Assembly: GCA_016490735.1 (NCBI GenBank)
Contig: JAEMWC010001207.1
Coordinates: 95,001 to 159,000, forward strand
Reading direction: 5' to 3'
Origin: Pachyseris speciosa
Lineage: Eukaryota; Cnidaria; Anthozoa; Scleractinia; Pachyseridae
DNA length: 64,000 nt
Each line of letters opens with the position of its first letter. The first letter of the stretch is position 1. The position numbers and the translations under genes are program-made. The notes under the pieces are model-generated. The model did not search any database. It worked only from the letters and a program-made list of their open reading frames with translations, and was not told where the DNA came from. Shown here in pieces: positions 45,001 through 56,685 of this stretch.

Positions 45001-48000
45001 CGACTCTCTCCCGGTAACATCCCCACCAGGCAAGCCATTTTCTAACGTTGCTATACCTTTAACAAATAAGGTTTGCGATAAATTGCAAGCTAAAATACAT
45101 AGAGATGAGTACATAGACCTCGGATTGCTGTTATCGTCGACAGTGGAGGATACAAAATACGCTGTTTCTCTGTCCACAGTCAGCAATCCGGGCCCCACAC
45201 GGCTCTGTTTAGAGCCGACACAGAAAATTAAACAAATCACCACTATTGGTCACTGGATTACGGTATTTCACTGACCTTTATGGCCGTATACGCTATTAAG
45301 TACCCCACCTCTACCGCTGCCTTGTTGAAATACTGCGAGGTGGTTACCTCAAAATGTAATCAGCCCCAGCGAGCCCCAAAGGGACCCGTGGACAAACCCT
45401 CTCCACGATCCTCCTCTGCAGCGAACCAGCCCGGTAATAACCCCGGTAAAAGCCAATCGATCGGCCAACTGGCGCTGGGTTCGACGAGCAATTTCGCTAT
45501 CTCCGCCAATCGCAGCCAGCTAATTTTCTCTGGGACCAAGTCCATTGGGAACTTTGGTTTCAGTTCCTAGCCATCCCGCGGGCAGCCTTAATACACAAAT
45601 CTCTGGGAAGGGTGAGACGAGCTCGCCCTTTCCAACGGGATATTGTTGGAAATACAACGGAGGGACATTTTGCGGCGGATGCAAATTTAAACATGCCTGC
45701 TTCAAGTGCTCAGGCTCTCACCCAACCTCAAAATGTAATCAGCCCCAGCGAGCCCCAAAGGGACCCGTGGACAAACCCTCTCCACGATCCTCCTCTGCAG
45801 CGAACCAGCCCGGTAATAACCCCGGTAAAAGTCAACAGGCTTAGGTTTTATCTCACAGGATACGATACACGGTTACAACACTTTCTTTTACAAGGGTTTC
45901 GTAACGGGTTTTCACTACAGTGTCACTTGCGGCCCTCAAACTTAAATTCCAACAATCTTAAATCCACTCTCGATTTTGCAGATGTTGTAACGGCTAAATT
46001 ATCTAAGGAACTTGAGGCTGGGCGACTGAATGGGCCTTTCCTACTCCCTCCGTTGCCAAATTTCTGCGTTTCCCCGCTTGGTGTAGTTCCCAAGAAAGCA
46101 CCAGGCGAGTTCCGTCTCATACACCACCTCTCGCTTCCACACGGGGAGTCTGTTAACGACGGTACAACTCAACTCAACCTCCTGCGCCATCTTTGAGTCC
46201 TTTAGCACCGCCCTTGAATGGATTTCCAGGCGTCGCTTGAAGACACTGGCCGTCATTCATATTCTAGACGATTTTTGTTCATTGCTAGCTCCAAAGCTAC
46301 TTGTAAGTCTCATCTCGATCAGTTTATCGCTATCTGTCACGACATTGGCGTTCCTCAGTATTGCCGAGGAAAAAACAATGGGTCCTAGTAGCATCCTTAG
46401 GTTGGCGGGCATAACACTCGACACCTTGACCATGGAAGCTCGTTTACCAGAGGAAAAGCTAGCGAAATGTCGCCTCCTTTTGTCTCAATTCTCTCGTAGG
46501 AAACGAGTAACCCTTAGGCAACTACAGTCTTTGATAGGCCTCTTGAATTTTGCTTGTTCAGTCATTTCTCCAGGTCGTGCTTTCCTTCGTAGGCTAATTG
46601 ATTTAACCAAAGGAATTTGCAGACCGCATCATTTCCTCAGATTAACTAGGGAATGTAAACAGGATATTAATTTATGGTTGACTTTTCTACAACAATACAA
46701 TGGGCGATCCTTTTTTCTCCCCAATCGCTGGCTGACTTCCCATTCCATCTATACACCGACGCCGCCGGCTCTTTGGACTACGGGGTGGTTTTTGGCCGTC
46801 ACTGGTTCAATGGAAGCTGGCCGGTTTCATGGAGATCTTTAAATATTACAATTCTGGAACTTTATCCTATTTTCATCGCCGTCGAGCTATGGGGTCACTT
46901 AATTTCCAACAGATGCATTGTGTTCTTTACTGATAAAGGGAATTAGTCGATATTCTCAATAAACAAACTGCAAAAGAGCCTTCCGTCATGGTCCTCCTTC
47001 GTCACCTGGTTTTATCTTGTCTGCGCCATAACATTCTTTTGCGGTCTAAACATGTCATGGGCATTCATAACAGGCAAAGTGACCTCCTATCTCGATTGCA
47101 GGTGGACCAATTCAAACAGTTGTCTCCAGACGCCGACTCACAGCCAGCCCAGCTTCCTCTCCATCTTCTTCCGAAGAACTGGTCGATACCTTAACTTCGT
47201 TGCTAGCTCAGGCTCTTTCAGCAAACTCTCGAAAAACCTACCAACGTGCATGGAAAGTATTTCTTGAACTTGCGTAGCAATTTGCTCCATCCTTCTCTTT
47301 ACGGGCGTCAGTGAGCACAAATGCTTTATTTATAGCGTATTTAACCTCTCAAAACCTCTCACCTAATACAATCTCAACTTACGTCTCCGCCATCAGTTAT
47401 GTTCATAAGCTTTAAGGCTACCCCGACCCAACCAAAGCCTTTTTAATACAGAAGTTGTTGTTTTCCGGAAAATCTCGCCGTGCTCCCGATGCTCGACTTC
47501 CCATCACTCTACCAGTTATCCAGAAGTTATGCGCAGCCTTAGACCACACGAACACTAGCTTTTACCAACGCCTCTTATTTAAAGCCATGTTTCTCATTGA
47601 CTTCTATGGTTTCTTTCGGATAGGTGAACTCACGGTTAAGAGTGCCACCAGCCGCAATGCTGTCGTTCACTATAAAGACCTGGTATGGCTGGTTGATAGG
47701 CAGAAAAATCTTTTGGGAGCAAAATTGACCCTTGCGAATTTCAAACACAACACTTCAAAGCTGGCATTTGACGAATATTTCTTACGACAAGAGTCGGGGG
47801 ACCATTGTCCCGTCTTGGCTTTGCAAAGTTACTGCTCTTTAAGGGGAAGCCAGCCCGGGCCTTTATTTTGCTTACAAACCGACACTGGCATTCCGACTTC
47901 CATGTTCAATACCCAGCTACATTAATGCCTTATTTTCTGCGGTCTAGATTCTAGTCGTTATAAGGCCCATAGCTTCCGCACTGGGGCCGCTAGTTACGCC

Positions 48001-51000
48001 GCCGAACGAGGTTTCTCTGATAGTCAATTAGGGGTATGGGTCGCTGGAAGTCGGATGCCTTTCGTCTGTACCTTCGCTCTGACACCATTGGTGCGATGTA
48101 ACTTCGCATAATCCTAACGTACCGCACATGGGCTGGAAGAATTTTACGCAAGGGCTAATCTTTTAGGCTTGTGTTATCACTGATTTTTCTTACAACCCAC
48201 TCACGTTTGATGAATTTCGAGTAGGAACTGGTTAGTCAAACACGTGCACAGTAGTACTATGTTTGACTTCAGAGGTACTAGATTTGTTTTGTTGTTACGT
48301 CCATATCTTAAGATCACTTACGAATTCCAATCTCACGTTTGAAAATATTACACGCAAGGGCTGATTTTTTCAAACGTTTCGTTACACAATATATATTCCG
48401 AGGCTATTTTTGTTTTTCCTGTTGCTGCTGACATATTCGTTAATCGTTTCCGAAAATTTATCTCATGTTTGACAAATTTCACGCAAGGGCTGGTTTTTCA
48501 AACGCGTGACTGTCTTTTTAATTAACCATTGCCGTCGTTACTGTTTTTGTTAGTCCTCGGAGCGCAATCTTTGGATTATTTTTAATTGTTAGTTAACTGG
48601 ATCAAGAAATTCCACGCAGGTGCTGATTTCTTGTCATCTTCTCTTACAACCATTGCCTCATTTTGTACTTGTTTACCTTATACCCTGTTCTGTGCTTTTT
48701 GTGCCTCCGGCTTCGGGTGGGGCTGTCACAACATATGACTTGTGGCGTTTATCTATCCCCACCTTTGTCGTATGAATGTATTCTGCATAACGGCCTGTCA
48801 TCAAATTGTCAGCCTATTTCATAAACTGATTAAAAGCCACTATCGTGGCTAATTAATCCCAACAATCTTGTACTGTGTCTCTTTCATCCGACAAACCAAG
48901 CTTGCCGAAGGCACACAGCGCACAGACGTTCAGGACAATTTATCTTAGCTGACTTGTTCGCCGTATAAAATTATATAATAACCAAATCAATGCGAGTGCT
49001 TCGACTCATAAGATAGCTATGGTTTATTCATTTCAGTAAACTCATGGAATTTCGCGCGTCTTCTGAATTATTGCATGAAAGCAATTTACCACAAGTCTAT
49101 GGTTTATAGGCATGTTAAACCACTTGGGATTTTGGAAGAACAAGAATCCGTAAATCACTCGCCTTCGACTCGTTATTTACGGGTGATTCTCCGAGTGTTC
49201 TTCCAACATCCCGCCGGGTTTATCAGTCTATAAACTATAGAAACTTGTGGTATATTGCAATTGCTTGACTATACGGTATAATTATTATGGTATTTTGTGT
49301 ACTTTTGCTATATTTTGGTTGATTTTTGCACTTCAGAGACGCTATACTCATGTACTCTTGTCAATTGGTTTTAAACGTTTGATCTTTCGTTATTTCCAGT
49401 AGTTGGTCGGGGGAAGGATGTCACGTTAAGGAATTTACTAGTTCAGAAACAATGTGCGTCTGCAATCACTTGACACATTTTGCTGTTCTCATGGACTTCA
49501 CTGATGACGGCAACAGTACGCCGCTGGTAAGTTTAGTTTGTGTTTCTTACCAGTCGCCCTCGAACCAGATCAAAAATTAATTTTCCTATGAACCAAGCTT
49601 TCGTGTTTAAACTATGAAAAGCATTTATTTGTACTTTGAAAAACAATAAAATAAAAATGTATAGATGATCATTGCAACTACTTGGTGTTTCAAGATGATG
49701 TAGTTTTTCATCAAGAACGACACCGAAATTCTGGGTCGGAAAACTAGCCTTAATAGCTAAGGCTATGAATTCTGCCCTTCTTCTGAAGCCTAAATGAGCT
49801 AAATAAAGCTTCTGCTTTATTTGGAGAGAAGGAAAAAATATAGGGGCTTTCATTCAACCAGACATATAAATAAAAACAATGCAAATATTCAACCTTAGCT
49901 CAATCTAAAATAAGTTCCTAATGAAGTGTGCACTGAATACCATTGGCAGCGAACAGTCTTTGTTAAAGTTTCATTGGGTGGCTAGTCTCAGAGCAATCCC
50001 ATTATGTTTTAGGGAATAGTTTCTGGTGTAGATTAACCGGAACGTCGTATGGTTATTCCTTCTCACTTCCGTGTTTGTTTTGTTCTTTTTATCCTTAAAC
50101 AGCCTCAAGCTGAGATCGATATATTAAATATCCTTACATACGTGGGTCTGGCGCTGTCTATAATGGGAGAAGTTATCACAGTTACCTGCTACGTGATGCT
50201 AACGTAAGTCATGAAAAACATAGGGGAGAATATCCTCGAGGTTTCTTTGGAGGTAATGTTTGGGGTGGCATGGGCGCTGTGCTCTCTATGAATTTTCTAA
50301 CAGCGCGAGAGGGTCAGGGCAGGAGAGCATGCCCCTAATAAATTCACTACGCTATTATCATGGGAGATCCAAATTAAGTTTTTCCTTATTAGGCATCACG
50401 AAATATTTCGTCGTGATGGTTCGACGTGGTCCCACGTGCGCATTAGTAGGGACGCTTTCCAATACAGTTTCCTATGTTTGCCATTATAATACTAGATATC
50501 CACTAATCAGAACCTATCTAGGCCACCCTCTAGATTTAATTATGGCCCTGCAAGATTCAGAGTAGTGGTATCACAAATCTGGTAGGCAATACCCATTGAA
50601 GTTTTAGTGTCTGTCCCTTAATACTTTCAAAAAAGAATACAAACTTTCGCTACTAGACAGTTAGTGAATAAATGTCAATTATTATCTAGCTCTATTAATT
50701 GATTAATCTATCTTACCTATTTATCTGCCTTAAATAGTGATTACCTACGTATATTCTGTAAATAACCGCCCCTCACTAGCAACTGCACTGTGGTAGTGAC
50801 CAACTCGATCGCTCTTCTCCTTTGGCCAAATTAATGCCTAATGTACGTGTAAGCTAGCTTTGTTTCTCTTTTTACCTTTTTTTTTTCTATTCTTGTACAC
50901 TAATATTATGCTTGAATAAGTGTGAATAAACTGAAACTTGAAACAATGTATACTCATTTCTATACCAAAAAGGCTGAAAAAAGAAAAAAAAACAATTGGC

Positions 51001-54000
51001 TGGTTTTCACGTGATATCATCAAAATTCGAAAACACAAACGAAGGGCACCTTCGGCTCCATTTTCGATGTACACCCATGAAACAAATCTCCATGGTAAAT
51101 TTCAGCCGATTGGGTGCTTTTTTTTACAAGGGCAAGACTTAATTTGTAGCGCCCCAGGGGTACATAGTTTCCCAACCACTTTGTTCTGAAGGGTAATGTC
51201 AAATCAGAAATCATTCTAATTTTTTTTTAACGAAAAACCAACAACCTTTCATCTAAAGATTGAGCTGAACTCCAAATTGCGCAAATAATAAACAACTCCG
51301 CGACAGTAAGATAGGTCTGCCGTAACCAAAAGGTGCTAATGACTAGAGTTATTGTTAACTACTGTCTCCATGTTTTCTTTGAACGACAAGTGAGAACGTT
51401 AATTTGGAAAACATTTTATTTGGAGAAGAACTAGCTGTCGACGTGATTTATATTCATGCATTGTATTTTTATCTCCCACCAGAGACAAGTACTCACCCTT
51501 ATCTCAGATACGTGTCAGTTTGGTTACTTCCCTGTTAGCAGGACAAATCATATTTCTTGCAGGAATTGATGCAACCGAACACAAGGTGACGAAATTTCTC
51601 AATTTTTATTTACTTATCTCCGTTGTTGTTTTACTTAAAATGGTTCCTCCCGTAGGATTTATGTTATCCATTTGTACCCGTGTTCAACAGCAGAACTTTA
51701 TTAAGGTGTCTGTCAACCCCTCTTCAGGGTGGACAGTTAGATCTAGAGTTGACTAACGCGTGAACACTGAATCAAATGTAGGTAAGACGGAATGTCGCAG
51801 AGGTTCAGCGTGGGTGAGACCTAGATCGTTCATCTCCCCCTCTCTTCCCGTTATGTACCGTAAAAGCTCTATTAAGTCCCCTCTCTAATAAGCCTTCCGT
51901 TTGGGAATTGGTTTTTGTAATAGGCCCCTCCTCTCTAATAAGCCCCCTCCCCCCTTTTGGGACACGAGATTTTGTAATTATTCTCTCCTATTCCCTCTTA
52001 CCAAATAAGCCCCCCCCTCTCTATTAAGTCCCCTCTCCAATAAGCCCCCCGTTAATAAGGCCTGAAATTAAATGACCCCCCCGGGGCGTAATAGAGCTTT
52101 TACGCTATCCAGTTAAAAGAAATGGAGCGAAGTCAGAAATGTCAGGATTGTCAGATTGACGGTTGTCAGGAAGGCGCCGCCTGGGTAAAACGCTGTTGGT
52201 TCGGTATTCTAATCCTCCTTGTTCTCTTCAACTTTACGTGACTTTAGAACCTTAAGATAGAGATGCATGGCGTGGACAGGAGTCGGGTTTCACCACTGGG
52301 CTTTAATTACATACATAATTACATACGTTGTAAGCATTTTCTTTCAACACATTATAACACATTGTTTCATCAAATTTGAATCACTAATAACAATCTGTTT
52401 TCCTCAGGGCACCTGTGTAGCAGTGGCAGCTCTAATGCAGTACTTCTTCATGACAGCTTTGTGTTGGATGCTTGTTGAGGGGATTTACCTTTACCTTTTT
52501 GTTGTTAAAGTTTTCAACGTCGCCGACAAAATGTCTGTGTATCATGGTATGTCGTGGGGTAAGGTTTAATTTTAGAGAATTCAGATAGATAATGATAAAA
52601 TATTCTAACCAATATTTTAAAAGATGTGTTGTCAGACAATACAATTTCAGAGTTTTCATAGCTTAATCGAATACAAGTAAATTGATGTTGGGTGCTGCGA
52701 ATCGCTTAAAACATCAGGCATAACTGATGTAAACTGAGCGTGGTTCGTTAAATGACTTCACAAGCAGTACTTTATATGCGGGCCGCCACGAAGCTCAAAA
52801 TCTCACAGAATTGGCTTAGAAAACAATAAGGTATCAAAGGAAACAAAGGACCTTATCCCTGAGACGATGGCGCTCCATCCGTGATATGCAGGTCCAAAGA
52901 AATTTCAGTCTCAAAAGCGGTTTCATGTAGACTGATCTTTACAGGGCATTGTAAGCCGGCTAAGCGTTATCTCATTTTTTATTTTCTTAGGGACTCCCGC
53001 GGTTTTGGTCGCCTTATCACTGAGTATTGCTGCAGGAACAGACGGGGTCACGAGTTTTGTCAGCAATACACAGTAAGTTAAAGCTGTCTTAATTGTGCGT
53101 TGTCAGTATTTTCTACGATTGTAATTGGTTTAAATTGATCACGTGAGGAAATTTCAACAAATAAAAAACCAGCTATCGGGCGCAAAAATAAGAGCACAAA
53201 GTGACTTAAATCAAGCCTACCAACAAAATTTTTGTGTCTTCTTGTCATGACTTTACGTCGTCCTTTACTCTATGAAGTAAGAGTACAGAGGCAGAGGGAG
53301 TAATCAGTTGAAGCCCAGATTGCACACGAGAAATATATACTGAAATGCTACTTATTGCAAAAATGGTGGCCTAAATTTGCCGAGACGACAAGATACTGGG
53401 TGGATAATAAGACATCGGTAATTGTCAGTCAACTGCTACACTTAGCATATCCTCGTCAATATATTCTTCTAACAATACAAATGTTTTTGGCACTTTGTTT
53501 CTTTGAATGCAATCAACACCTTCTGCATTCCAATCCAGATTTTTTAATTCGTATTTTACTGAACTAGTTGCGATGCTAACAATCTATGCCAATCAACTTG
53601 CAAACGCAGTACTCTTCATAATGATCAGCGGTATTTAAAACTTTATAAAGACATGCGCACTGTATTACTTATGAAAGCCATATTGAATTAAATCGGCTTG
53701 GATCTTGTTTGTAGTCTTCCAGTTAGGTTACTACACTTACGACGGCTATTCTAACGCAATTTATCTGCTGAAAAAAATGAAAATAACCAAATGATGTTGT
53801 GTTTTTGGCTTTGGGTTTTTGTTGCTTTTGTTTGTTGTTGTTCTTTTGTTTTAATCAATCTCTTTTGTTTGTTCGTTCGTCTGTTTTCTTTGGAGGGAGC
53901 AGGAAATATCCGTGATAAGTTTTTATTTTCTTATCATTTTAACTCTAAGCTGCTGGCTGTCGACCTCTAACCGTCTCATCTGGATTTTTGTGTCATTTGT

Positions 54001-56685
54001 CCTAGCGACTGAGCTTGTAAGTAACAAGTAACAGCTAGCCGAACCACTTTCTAAAGGACAACCTTTTTATTTCAATAATTGCCATGGAAGTTTAGCTACG
54101 AAAATTACACCCTATTATTCCCATTGGCTTCGCCGAAACAACGATCTTTGACATAAATTTTCCTTATTGACTCAATATATTAAAACTCTCTCGATTTTCT
54201 GCATCAAAGTTGTGTAATTTTCGAGGTTCACCTCATTTGACATCAAATAACGTTAACCATCTCTTTTATTCCCACTCTCAAGCTGAAATAACTGCTGCGA
54301 AGTTTTAAGTAGTCCTTCTATGTTATTCACCTTGTACCTTCCCCCAAAGCCATACCGAGAACTGAACTGAGTATCTAAACGACTATAATTTTAGACCCGG
54401 AACAAAACGGATTGTTTTTATGTAAAGTACATAAAACGGTCTGAGCCGACAAATTGTTCTCAATTATATTTGCGAAAGAGAACTGATTCATACTAAATGT
54501 TCCTCTTCATCAGTCATTCTCAAACTTGAAACTCGGAAAAAATTCAGGGCCCGCTTGTTCGGAAGCCGATTAACCCTAATCCAAGATTAAAAATTAACCA
54601 AGGACTTACTTTCTCTGTCCACAAACGTTGTCGGTATTCTGCAAAATTTATATTAGAGGGCGCCAATCCTGAAAAAACAAGCAATAAGAAAAAAGAAGCT
54701 TTCATCCAAAAGTTAAAAACTGCAACCAAATTTTGCGCTAATCCTTGATTAAGTTAATTCGGCTTACGAACAGCCGGACCCAAATTTGTAAAAAAGTATA
54801 TCGTAAACGAAACAGATCTAGATAGCAAGAAAAGCAATTTCTTTTTTTTTTAATTTTGGACAAGATGTTCATGGACACACTCAAAGGTTGAAATAAAACC
54901 ACTGATAGCGAAAGATTGTTTCCGATATGCATCTTGGCGTTTTTTTTATGAAGGTGAACGTGTTGATTCTCGGGCGAGTTATTAAGGAAATGGTGTCAAT
55001 GGAACAAACAAAGGACAAGCAAACAGAACAGATCAGGTGAGACTTGATACCTTAAGGACATGGCAAAACATGGAAATGTTTTAGCAAAAGCCGTTGTCAG
55101 CTGCTTTGCGTTCAGCTTCCCTTATCGTTAATTAAAAAAAAAAAAAAAAAAAAAAAAGAAAAGAATTTGATCTCATACGGTTGTGTTCTTCGCTGGCTGA
55201 ATATTTTTTTAATAATAGAAAAATGAACAATTTGTTTTCAGTTTAAAAGAACTCATTCATACTCTACTTTATAAATTCCTTCATAAACTACAAAGTTATT
55301 ATTTAGAGGTTTGTCAGTACTGGCAGTTAACGAAACACCTTATAAAATGGACATGTACAGACGAAATCAATTTGAAAGGTGCCTTGTTTATTGCAGGCAA
55401 GGAATAAGAGCATGCGTGGTGTTAGTTCCTCTGCTGGGAGTCACGTGGCTGTTTGGTCTTCTGACACCATTGCACAGGGCGTTTGTCTACTTATTTGTTA
55501 TCGTGAATTCTTTTCAGGTATAATGTACATAAAAGAACGTTGTCTTAGTACCAGGAATCCAAAGACACTTTTTTTTTTTTTACCGTTACAGCCAATCTTT
55601 ATTTTCGTTTTGGAAAACTTTATATTTTTACGTACATCCTTCATAGTGGTAACATAAACCCCTTTCGTGTATATGCGGTTTGCTCGTTGGTTCAGAACTC
55701 TTATCGGCACTCACTCAAATCGGCACTCTTAATCCCCACGGTATCAACGAGCGCTTTTCTTTCAATTAATTTATTCCTGTTTTCACGTTACCATGTTACC
55801 ACCAATAGCGTGCTTACCTACCTACCTACATACCCTCAGTAACTAATAACATATTGTCTGATCCGACAAACTACCCACCGAGTACCCCTTCCTTCACTGA
55901 ACCAAACACCCAAAGACCTCCTTCCTTGCCTAACTAGTAAGCTACCTGCTGATTTATCAACCTGTGTTAACACTCTAATATGACGCTTTGTCCTTATTCA
56001 ACAGGGTTTCATTATTTTTGTTTTTCACTGCGCAAGAAACACTGAGGTAATTAATCTAGTTCTTACATAGCAACCCTAACCTTATCAGAAATAAACAAAT
56101 GCGCACAAATGCCTTGTGACGCACAATACAGTCTACCCACAAAGAAAAAATGTTACTAAAGAGCAACAACATAACACTAATGAGTTGTTGTAACTGATCA
56201 GGTGCGAAAAAAACGCTGGTCAATCTGAGAGGGGGTGGGAAGGGGGGATAAATTATTTATAGTTTGTTTATCAAATTTTTGATGCGTCAGACGCTGTTTT
56301 TTGCAGTTTTATGACTCATTATTTCTACAGGCAGTTTTGAAGACTGTTGGCAGGTTTTGATTGCATTGACAGAAACAATTTCAGTCAGCATTGTTTGACG
56401 AATGTTGGTAAGGGCGTGTCAAAAGAGATGACCCCACTGGGCAGAATAGGGTAGTCTCTAAATCCCATGGTTCTGAATTAATGAGGTTGGACGACTTGTG
56501 AGGTTTACATGATGTATTACGTAGCTTGTGAATGTTATCTTGTGCAGATCCGGGTGCGCCTCAAGAGAAGACTCCAAGCTTGCGTGTTCAACTCCGAGAG
56601 GGCAAGCGAGGTCAAGAAATCTTCACTGGCTAACAAAAGCGCTGTCGAGGAGCAGCCAAGGGATACTTACGAATTACGCGAGTAG
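36672..56685 (+). CDS. Adhesion G-protein-coupled receptor (family B2), 18 exons, 5' end missing
   Basis: Exons: 36672-37085, 38442-38479, 38938-38997, 39890-40070, 40237-40344, 40984-41071, 41706-41796, 43078-43127, 49400-49526, 50103-50203, 51483-51585, 52408-52546, 52991-53072, 53950-54016, 54954-55036, 55397-55517, 56005-56046, 56548-56685. All junctions are GT..AG and every phase agrees, giving 676 residues and a TAG stop. Order: Cys-rich exon; GAIN domain (exons 2-7); GPS motif (exons 8-9) with CVFW, SWSGEGC and CVCNHLTHFAVLMD; seven membrane segments (exons 10-16); a basic then Ser/Glu-rich tail. Such receptors self-cleave at the GPS (here between Leu and Thr of HLTHF by family rule) and signal at the plasma membrane through a tethered peptide. 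The first exon starts in phase 1, so a signal-peptide exon is missing. Ligand unknown. Confidence 0.93.
38235..38325 (-). mobile_element. Possible tRNA-derived SINE fragment
   Basis: On the minus strand CCCCACTAGCTCAGTCGATA resembles a tRNA A box and GGGCTCAAATTTAGACC a B box, about 40 bases apart. No acceptor-stem pairing or CCA is seen, so it is not a functional tRNA. It lies in the intron before GPCR exon 2. Confidence 0.4.
38669..38821. mobile_element. Hairpin MITE
   Basis: AATGAAGAATGATCCTCGCA and GTTGTGAACGCAATTTATGC at the left are matched inverted at the right (GCATAAATTGCGTTCACAAC, TGAAGAATGAAC inverted). About 50 bp of stem encloses a 50-bp loop. It sits in the intron before GPCR exon 3. 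The hairpin near 58504 also carries a GATGATC/CGCAG block and may be related. Confidence 0.75.
39058..39091 (+). repeat. (TTTTG)n repeat
   Basis: Six or so TTTTG units in the intron between GPCR exons 3 and 4. Confidence 0.9.
42117..42439. mobile_element. MULE-type MITE with perfect 9-bp target duplication
   Basis: The ends are TAGCCTCCTTCGCAGACG and its exact inverted copy. GACAGGAGT flanks both sides (42108-42116 and 42440-42448). A 9-bp duplication with long inverted ends is characteristic of Mutator-like elements. The arms pair for about 90 bp (CGTCACGC.TTCCTTGCCCAC...). It lies in the intron between GPCR exons 7 and 8. A second, partial copy starts at 63671. Confidence 0.9.
42783..43064. 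mobile_element. Palindromic element next to a GPCR splice acceptor
   Basis: CTTACTAACC at about 42903 is inverted as GGTTAGTAAG near 43050. CGGTCCGTACTGTAAGTTAC pairs with GTAACTTACTGTATGGACC. GGGCCGTA..TACGGCCC forms a second small hairpin at 42827-42840. The right end stops about 13 bp before the acceptor of GPCR exon 8, so it may supply the branch region of that intron. Confidence 0.65.
43078..43127 (+). other. GPCR micro-exon 8: first half of the GPS motif
   Basis: 50 bp encoding PAGKHRECVFWKYSGE plus two bases. The acceptor TTGCTTTTAG at 43077 gives the right phase. A second AG six bases on (CCTGCAG at 43083) would break the frame, so the upstream site is the one used. Joining to 49400 restores NSWSGEGC. 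The exon is just 13 bp after a palindromic element. Confidence 0.88.
43524..44040 (+). pseudogene. SGNH hydrolase-like ORF of the DIRS/Ngaro-like element
   Basis: The four sequence blocks of SGNH hydrolases are visible: block I LILGHSFIHRL, block II GVGGRTV, block III QLGSNDLVDL and block V DGVHLNELG (about 44006-44032). A stop at 43788 and a frame change before block V make it non-functional. The role of such hydrolases in these elements is unknown. Confidence 0.8.
44670..45843 (+). pseudogene. gag-like ORF with zinc knuckle, broken
   Basis: It starts at ATG 44670 (MPKTKRAARTTRKS) and shifts frame near 44715 to AADPALQELLQNAEEI and on. The mid part (45060-45300) resembles DIRS gag (NKVCDKLQAKIHRDEYIDLG). 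The distal part has the usual DEQFRYLRQ...WDQVHWELWFQF and the cysteine cluster CWKYNGGTFCGGCKFKHAC followed by FKCSGSHPTSKC. At least three frame changes occur. A 107-bp piece of its 3' end is duplicated at 45348-45454. Confidence 0.8.
45348..45832 (+). repeat. 107-bp direct duplication inside the gag-like ORF
   Basis: 45348-45454 and 45724-45832 are essentially identical (starting CCTCAAAATGTAATCAGCCC and ending AACCCCGGTAAAAG). The second copy is in its expected place after the zinc knuckle. The first is an out-of-place copy between two gag segments. Such a copy suggests template switching by the reverse transcriptase or a later local duplication. Confidence 0.9.
45840..47195 (+). pseudogene. 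Reverse transcriptase-RNase H of the DIRS/Ngaro-like element, deleted
   Basis: Fingers: FCVSPLGVVPKKAPGEFR and LIHHLSLPHGESVND (to about 46160). Palm: STALEWISRRRL then HILDDF (46250-46273), the DIRS form of the YxDD box. Between them roughly 100 residues are missing, including the region of catalytic motif A, so it cannot be active. The thumb (LRQLQSLIGLLNFACSVI) and RNase H start (LYTDAAGSLDYGVV, about 46750; then ITILELYPIFIAVELWG) follow in shifted frames. The tail has IHNRQSDLLSRLQ, the usual end of this region. Confidence 0.85.
47150..48101 (+). pseudogene. Tyrosine recombinase of the DIRS/Ngaro-like element, frameshifted
   Basis: Core-binding part: LAQALSANSRKTYQRAW (about 47200) and SPNTISTYVSAISYVHKL. 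Catalytic part: first Arg in FYGFFRIGELTV (about 47610), a Lys-bearing hairpin, KAHSFRTGAASYAAERG (H-x-x-R, about 47965), and the nucleophilic Tyr in RWKSDAFRLYLRSD (about 48070) in a different frame from the H-x-x-R box. Stops lie between segments. The residues themselves are conserved; only the frame is broken. In intact elements this enzyme inserts the circular DNA copy. Confidence 0.88.
48130..48650 (+). repeat. Diverged 3' repeats of the retroelement
   Basis: Four spaced copies of ACGCAAGGGCTGATTTTTTC-like sequence (near 48145, 48353, 48480 and 48614). Three are preceded by CTCACGTTTGA-like blocks. They follow the recombinase stop and may be remains of the short repeats used for integration by this group. 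A matching copy at the 5' end was not found with confidence. Confidence 0.6.
49081..49264. mobile_element. Hairpin MITE
   Basis: GCAATTTACCACAAGTCTATGG at the left is inverted as CTATAGAAACTTGTGG..TTGC at the right. GTAAATCACTCG...CGAGTCGTTATTTAC forms an inner stem. 184 bp, in the same GPCR intron as the retroelement, 135 bp before exon 9. Confidence 0.75.
51860..52103. mobile_element. MITE with GTAAAAGCTCTATTA ends
   Basis: GTAAAAGCTCTATTAAG begins it and the inverted CGTAATAGAGCTTTTAC ends it. Inside are repeated TCTCTAATAAGCCCC blocks. 244 bp, in the intron between GPCR exons 11 and 12. Confidence 0.85.
54547..54781. mobile_element. MITE with GGGYCCGGCTTGTTCG ends
   Basis: GGGCCCGCTTGTTCGGAAGC and, inverted, the GGCTTACGAACAGCCGGACCC at the right end. 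Next inside are ATTAACCCTAATCC and GGATTAGCGCAA-like blocks on opposite strands. 235 bp, in the intron before GPCR exon 15. Confidence 0.8.
55133..55157 (+). repeat. Poly(A) tract
   Basis: A run of about 24 A residues in the intron before GPCR exon 16. It could be a retroelement tail, but no body is recognised. Confidence 0.8.

Larger units (their letters stand above)
43430..48930 (+). mobile_element. DIRS/Ngaro-like tyrosine-recombinase retroelement, decayed
   Basis: In order on the plus strand: an SGNH hydrolase-like ORF, a gag-like ORF with a CCHC-type zinc knuckle, reverse transcriptase-RNase H, and a tyrosine recombinase. This set and the absence of an integrase or protease are diagnostic of DIRS-type elements; an SGNH hydrolase is, as I recall, reported in Ngaro-like elements. 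Frameshifts and stops affect every ORF, so it is dead. The ends are not exact: split direct repeats were sought and not clearly found. It is inserted, in the same orientation, in the intron between the two GPS-coding exons of the GPCR. Confidence 0.85.
50103..55517 (+). other. GPCR seven-transmembrane exons 10-16
   Basis: One membrane segment per exon for most: TM1 ILTYVGLALSIMGEVITV, TM2 RVSLVTSLLAGQIIFLAG, TM3 ALMQYFFMTALCWMLVEG, TM4 PAVLVALSLSIAAG, TM5 LIWIFVSFVLATELVNV, TM6 ACVVLVPLLGVTWLFGLL and TM7 AFVYLFVIVNSFQ. The TM6 GVTWLFG and TM3 WMLVEG signatures are characteristic of family B2 receptors. The extracellular Cys of TM3 (GTCVAV) and a partner before TM5 (THCWLS) can form the usual disulphide. 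Confidence 0.93.
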
